Below are positions 62,606 to 64,000 of a stretch of DNA of 64,000 nt, in pieces. Within the stretch, counting starts at the first letter, position 1; every line of letters starts with the position of its first letter. Below the pieces are notes generated by a model. It did no database searches, was not told the DNA's origin, and saw nothing but the letters and a program-made list of their open reading frames with translations. This DNA comes from Pseudomonadota bacterium (GTDB lineage: Bacteria > Pseudomonadota > Gammaproteobacteria > JAKAQQ01). Position numbers and translations under genes: made by a program. The stretch is from assembly GCA_021810635.1 (NCBI GenBank), contig JAJZIH010000012.1, positions 1-64,000 of the forward strand, in the 5' to 3' direction.

Positions 62606-63522
62606 TTGTCATTACAGGGGGCATGGGCTTCATCGGGAGCAACTTGGTTCTTGCACTGAACCAGGCCGGACGCCAGGACCTCTGGGTGGTCGACGACCTG
62701 ACGGAAGGGGTCAAGTTCAAAAACCTGCAGACCGCGGAAATTGAGGATTACTCGCACTACGAGGATTTTCCAGACCAACTGGAGTCCGGTGCCGCCTGCC
62801 CGGAAGCGATCTTCCACCTGGGGGCCTGTTCCGACACGATGGAATGGAACGGCCAACGGATGATGCGGCAGAATTTCGAGTACTCGAAACGTCTGCTGGC
62901 CTACTGCCTGGCGAAGAAAGTTCCCCTGATCTATGCCTCCTCCGCGTCGGTCTATGGACTCAACACGGCCAGCCAGGAAATCCGGAAAAATGAATCTCCT
63001 TTGAACCTCTACGCCTACTCCAAGATCCTGTTCGACCAGGTGGTTCGCCGCTCCCTCCCCGATGCGCACTCCCCGGTCATCGGCCTCCGCTATTTCAACG
63101 TTTACGGCCCCCGTGAGCAGCACAAGGGGAAGATGGCCAGTGTCGTTCTGCATTTCAATGAACAACTTCTGGCGACGGGCAAGATCAAGCTCTTTGAAGG
63201 CAGCGAGACGTTTCGCCGCGATTTCATCCACGTTGATGATGCGGTCAGGATCAACCGCTGGTTTCTCGAACACCCGGAGAAAAGCGGGATCTACAACGTG
63301 GGCACCGGTCAAAGCCGGAGTTTCACAGATTTGGCCCAGGTGGTTCTGGATTTTCACGGCCGCGGCGCAATGGAGTTCGTCCGGTTTCCCTCCGAACTGG
63401 CCGGTCACTACCAGACCTTCACGCAGGCCGATTTGACCCAACTCCGGGCCGCTGGGTATGCCGACCCCTTTACCGACCTCAATGCCGGAGTCCGGCATTA
63501 CCTGGCTTGGCTCAATCACTGA
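62602..63522 (+). CDS. hldD: ADP-L-glycero-D-manno-heptose-6-epimerase
   Basis: 306 residues of the extended short-chain dehydrogenase fold. The NADP site is ITGGMGFIGSN, the catalytic pair is in LYAYSKILFDQ (Y-x3-K), and the N-terminal segment KFKNLQTAEIEDY and TFRRDFIHVDD are HldD-specific. It makes ADP-L-glycero-D-manno-heptose for the LPS core. It sits inside the LPS cluster. Confidence 0.94.
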   Translation: MIVITGGMGFIGSNLVLALNQAGRQDLWVVDDLTEGVKFKNLQTAEIEDYSHYEDFPDQLESGAACPEAIFHLGACSDTMEWNGQRMMRQNFEYSKRLLAYCLAKKVPLIYASSASVYGLNTASQEIRKNESPLNLYAYSKILFDQVVRRSLPDAHSPVIGLRYFNVYGPREQHKGKMASVVLHFNEQLLATGKIKLFEGSETFRRDFIHVDDAVRINRWFLEHPEKSGIYNVGTGQSRSFTDLAQVVLDFHGRGAMEFVRFPSELAGHYQTFTQADLTQLRAAGYADPFTDLNAGVRHYLAWLNH

Positions 63523-64000
63523 GTCGGGAGCCGTCACTGCTCTTGATCGCGCCGAGCTGGGTCGGTGATCTCGTCCAGTGCCAGTCGTTGATCCAGCTTC
63601 TCCGGCAACGGTTGGAGAGGCCCGTCATCGACATCGTGCTTCCCTCCTGGACCTTTCCTCTGGCCGAACGGCTGCCGGGCCTGCGGAGGGCTTACGAGCT
63701 CGCCGTTCCGCACGGCCATCTCGCTCTCGCGAAGCGCTGGAAGCTGGCGCGGAAGCTCCGTGAGTCCGGATACGACGAAGCCATCGTCATTCCGCGCTCA
63801 TGGAAATCCGCGCTCGTTCCGTATGGAGCGAAAATTCCGAAAAGAACGGGGTTTTCAGGCGAGAACCGCCATCTCCTCCTGAATGACAAGCGCCCCAACC
63901 CGGCGCGTCACACGATTCCGTTCCGCGATCAAATCCTGTCGCTCGGTCTGCCACGGGGAGTCCCACTGCCGAACCCCCCGCCCACTCCACAACTACGGAT
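63507..64000 (+). CDS. waaF: ADP-heptose:LPS heptosyltransferase II (WaaF), 5' part
   Basis: An open frame runs to the window edge. LLLIAPSWVGDLVQCQSLIQ is the WaaF start signature (I-x-P-x-W-x-G-D), followed by ERPVIDIVLPSWTFPLAERLPGLRRAYEL and IVIPRSWKSALVPYGAKIPKRTGFSGE, both WaaF-like. The start is uncertain: TTG 63507 or the CTG 63519 that overlaps the hldD stop as CTGA. The C-terminal half lies beyond the window. Confidence 0.85.
   Translation, partial: MAQSLSREPSLLLIAPSWVGDLVQCQSLIQLLRQRLERPVIDIVLPSWTFPLAERLPGLRRAYELAVPHGHLALAKRWKLARKLRESGYDEAIVIPRSWKSALVPYGAKIPKRTGFSGENRHLLLNDKRPNPARHTIPFRDQILSLGLPRGVPLPNPPPTPQLR

Overview
The window looks like a stretch of a high-GC, Gram-negative chromosome from a gammaproteobacterium or close relative. 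No rRNA or tRNA marker is present, so genus is not claimed. Supporting signs are the accB-accC and fis-purH-purD orders, KdkA, HldD, WaaF and LpxL for lipopolysaccharide, FtsEX, a split adenosylcobalamin ribonucleotide reductase (NrdJa/NrdJb), and a pyrophosphate-type phosphofructokinase.

Positions 1-4.9 kb are an accessory region of insertion-sequence debris. It holds a truncated IS21-type istB with end repeats, the C-terminal half of an IS4-family transposase, an AT-richer two-gene cassette (nucleotidyltransferase-like plus HAD-like protein), and an IS200/IS605 element with a decayed tnpA and an intact tnpB. That element ends just before the lpxL start codon.

Positions 4.9-14 kb carry lpxL; a Fur-family regulator, membrane permease and outer-membrane barrel operon behind a palindromic operator; an NRAMP-related transporter behind a strong promoter and a long structured leader; a class II aldolase/phosphodiesterase pair; and acetyl-CoA synthetase. 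Positions 14-16.4 kb hold a broken DNA methylase, a DUF4124 protein and a DGQHR-domain protein. Positions 16.4-27 kb carry a CDF metal exporter, pfp, adk with a basic tail, rsmI, an LpoA-type lipoprotein, an EAL-domain protein and two M16 peptidases. Positions 27-33 kb carry pstSCA (pstB is not next to them) with a Pho-box-like site, then metK-ahcY.

Positions 33-37 kb carry an ABC exporter translationally coupled to a tiny THX ribosomal protein gene that standard length cut-offs miss, a NicO-like permease, a transposase remnant touching one isolated type I-E-like CRISPR repeat, and nrdJb. nrdJa (37.4-40.8 kb) is split by a 411-residue intein and sits behind two NrdR-like boxes 32 bp apart. 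Positions 41-53 kb hold degQ, a frameshifted unknown gene, cutA, a TlpA-like protein, aroQ-accB-accC, a DUF3426 protein, fis-purH-purD, a GNAT protein, rho and trxA. Positions 53-64 kb hold an ABC-2 exporter, coaD/rsmD, a VolA-like lipoprotein lipase, ftsEX, and a lipopolysaccharide core cluster (kdkA, a heptosyltransferase, a CHCC zinc-finger protein, hldD, and waaF cut by the window edge).

The best candidates for something new are the structured leader of the NRAMP-related gene, the nucleotidyltransferase/HAD cassette, the THX-ABC exporter coupling, and the Fur-type regulator/permease/barrel unit. The intein-bearing, NrdR-boxed nrdJ and the solitary CRISPR repeat are notable for genome history.
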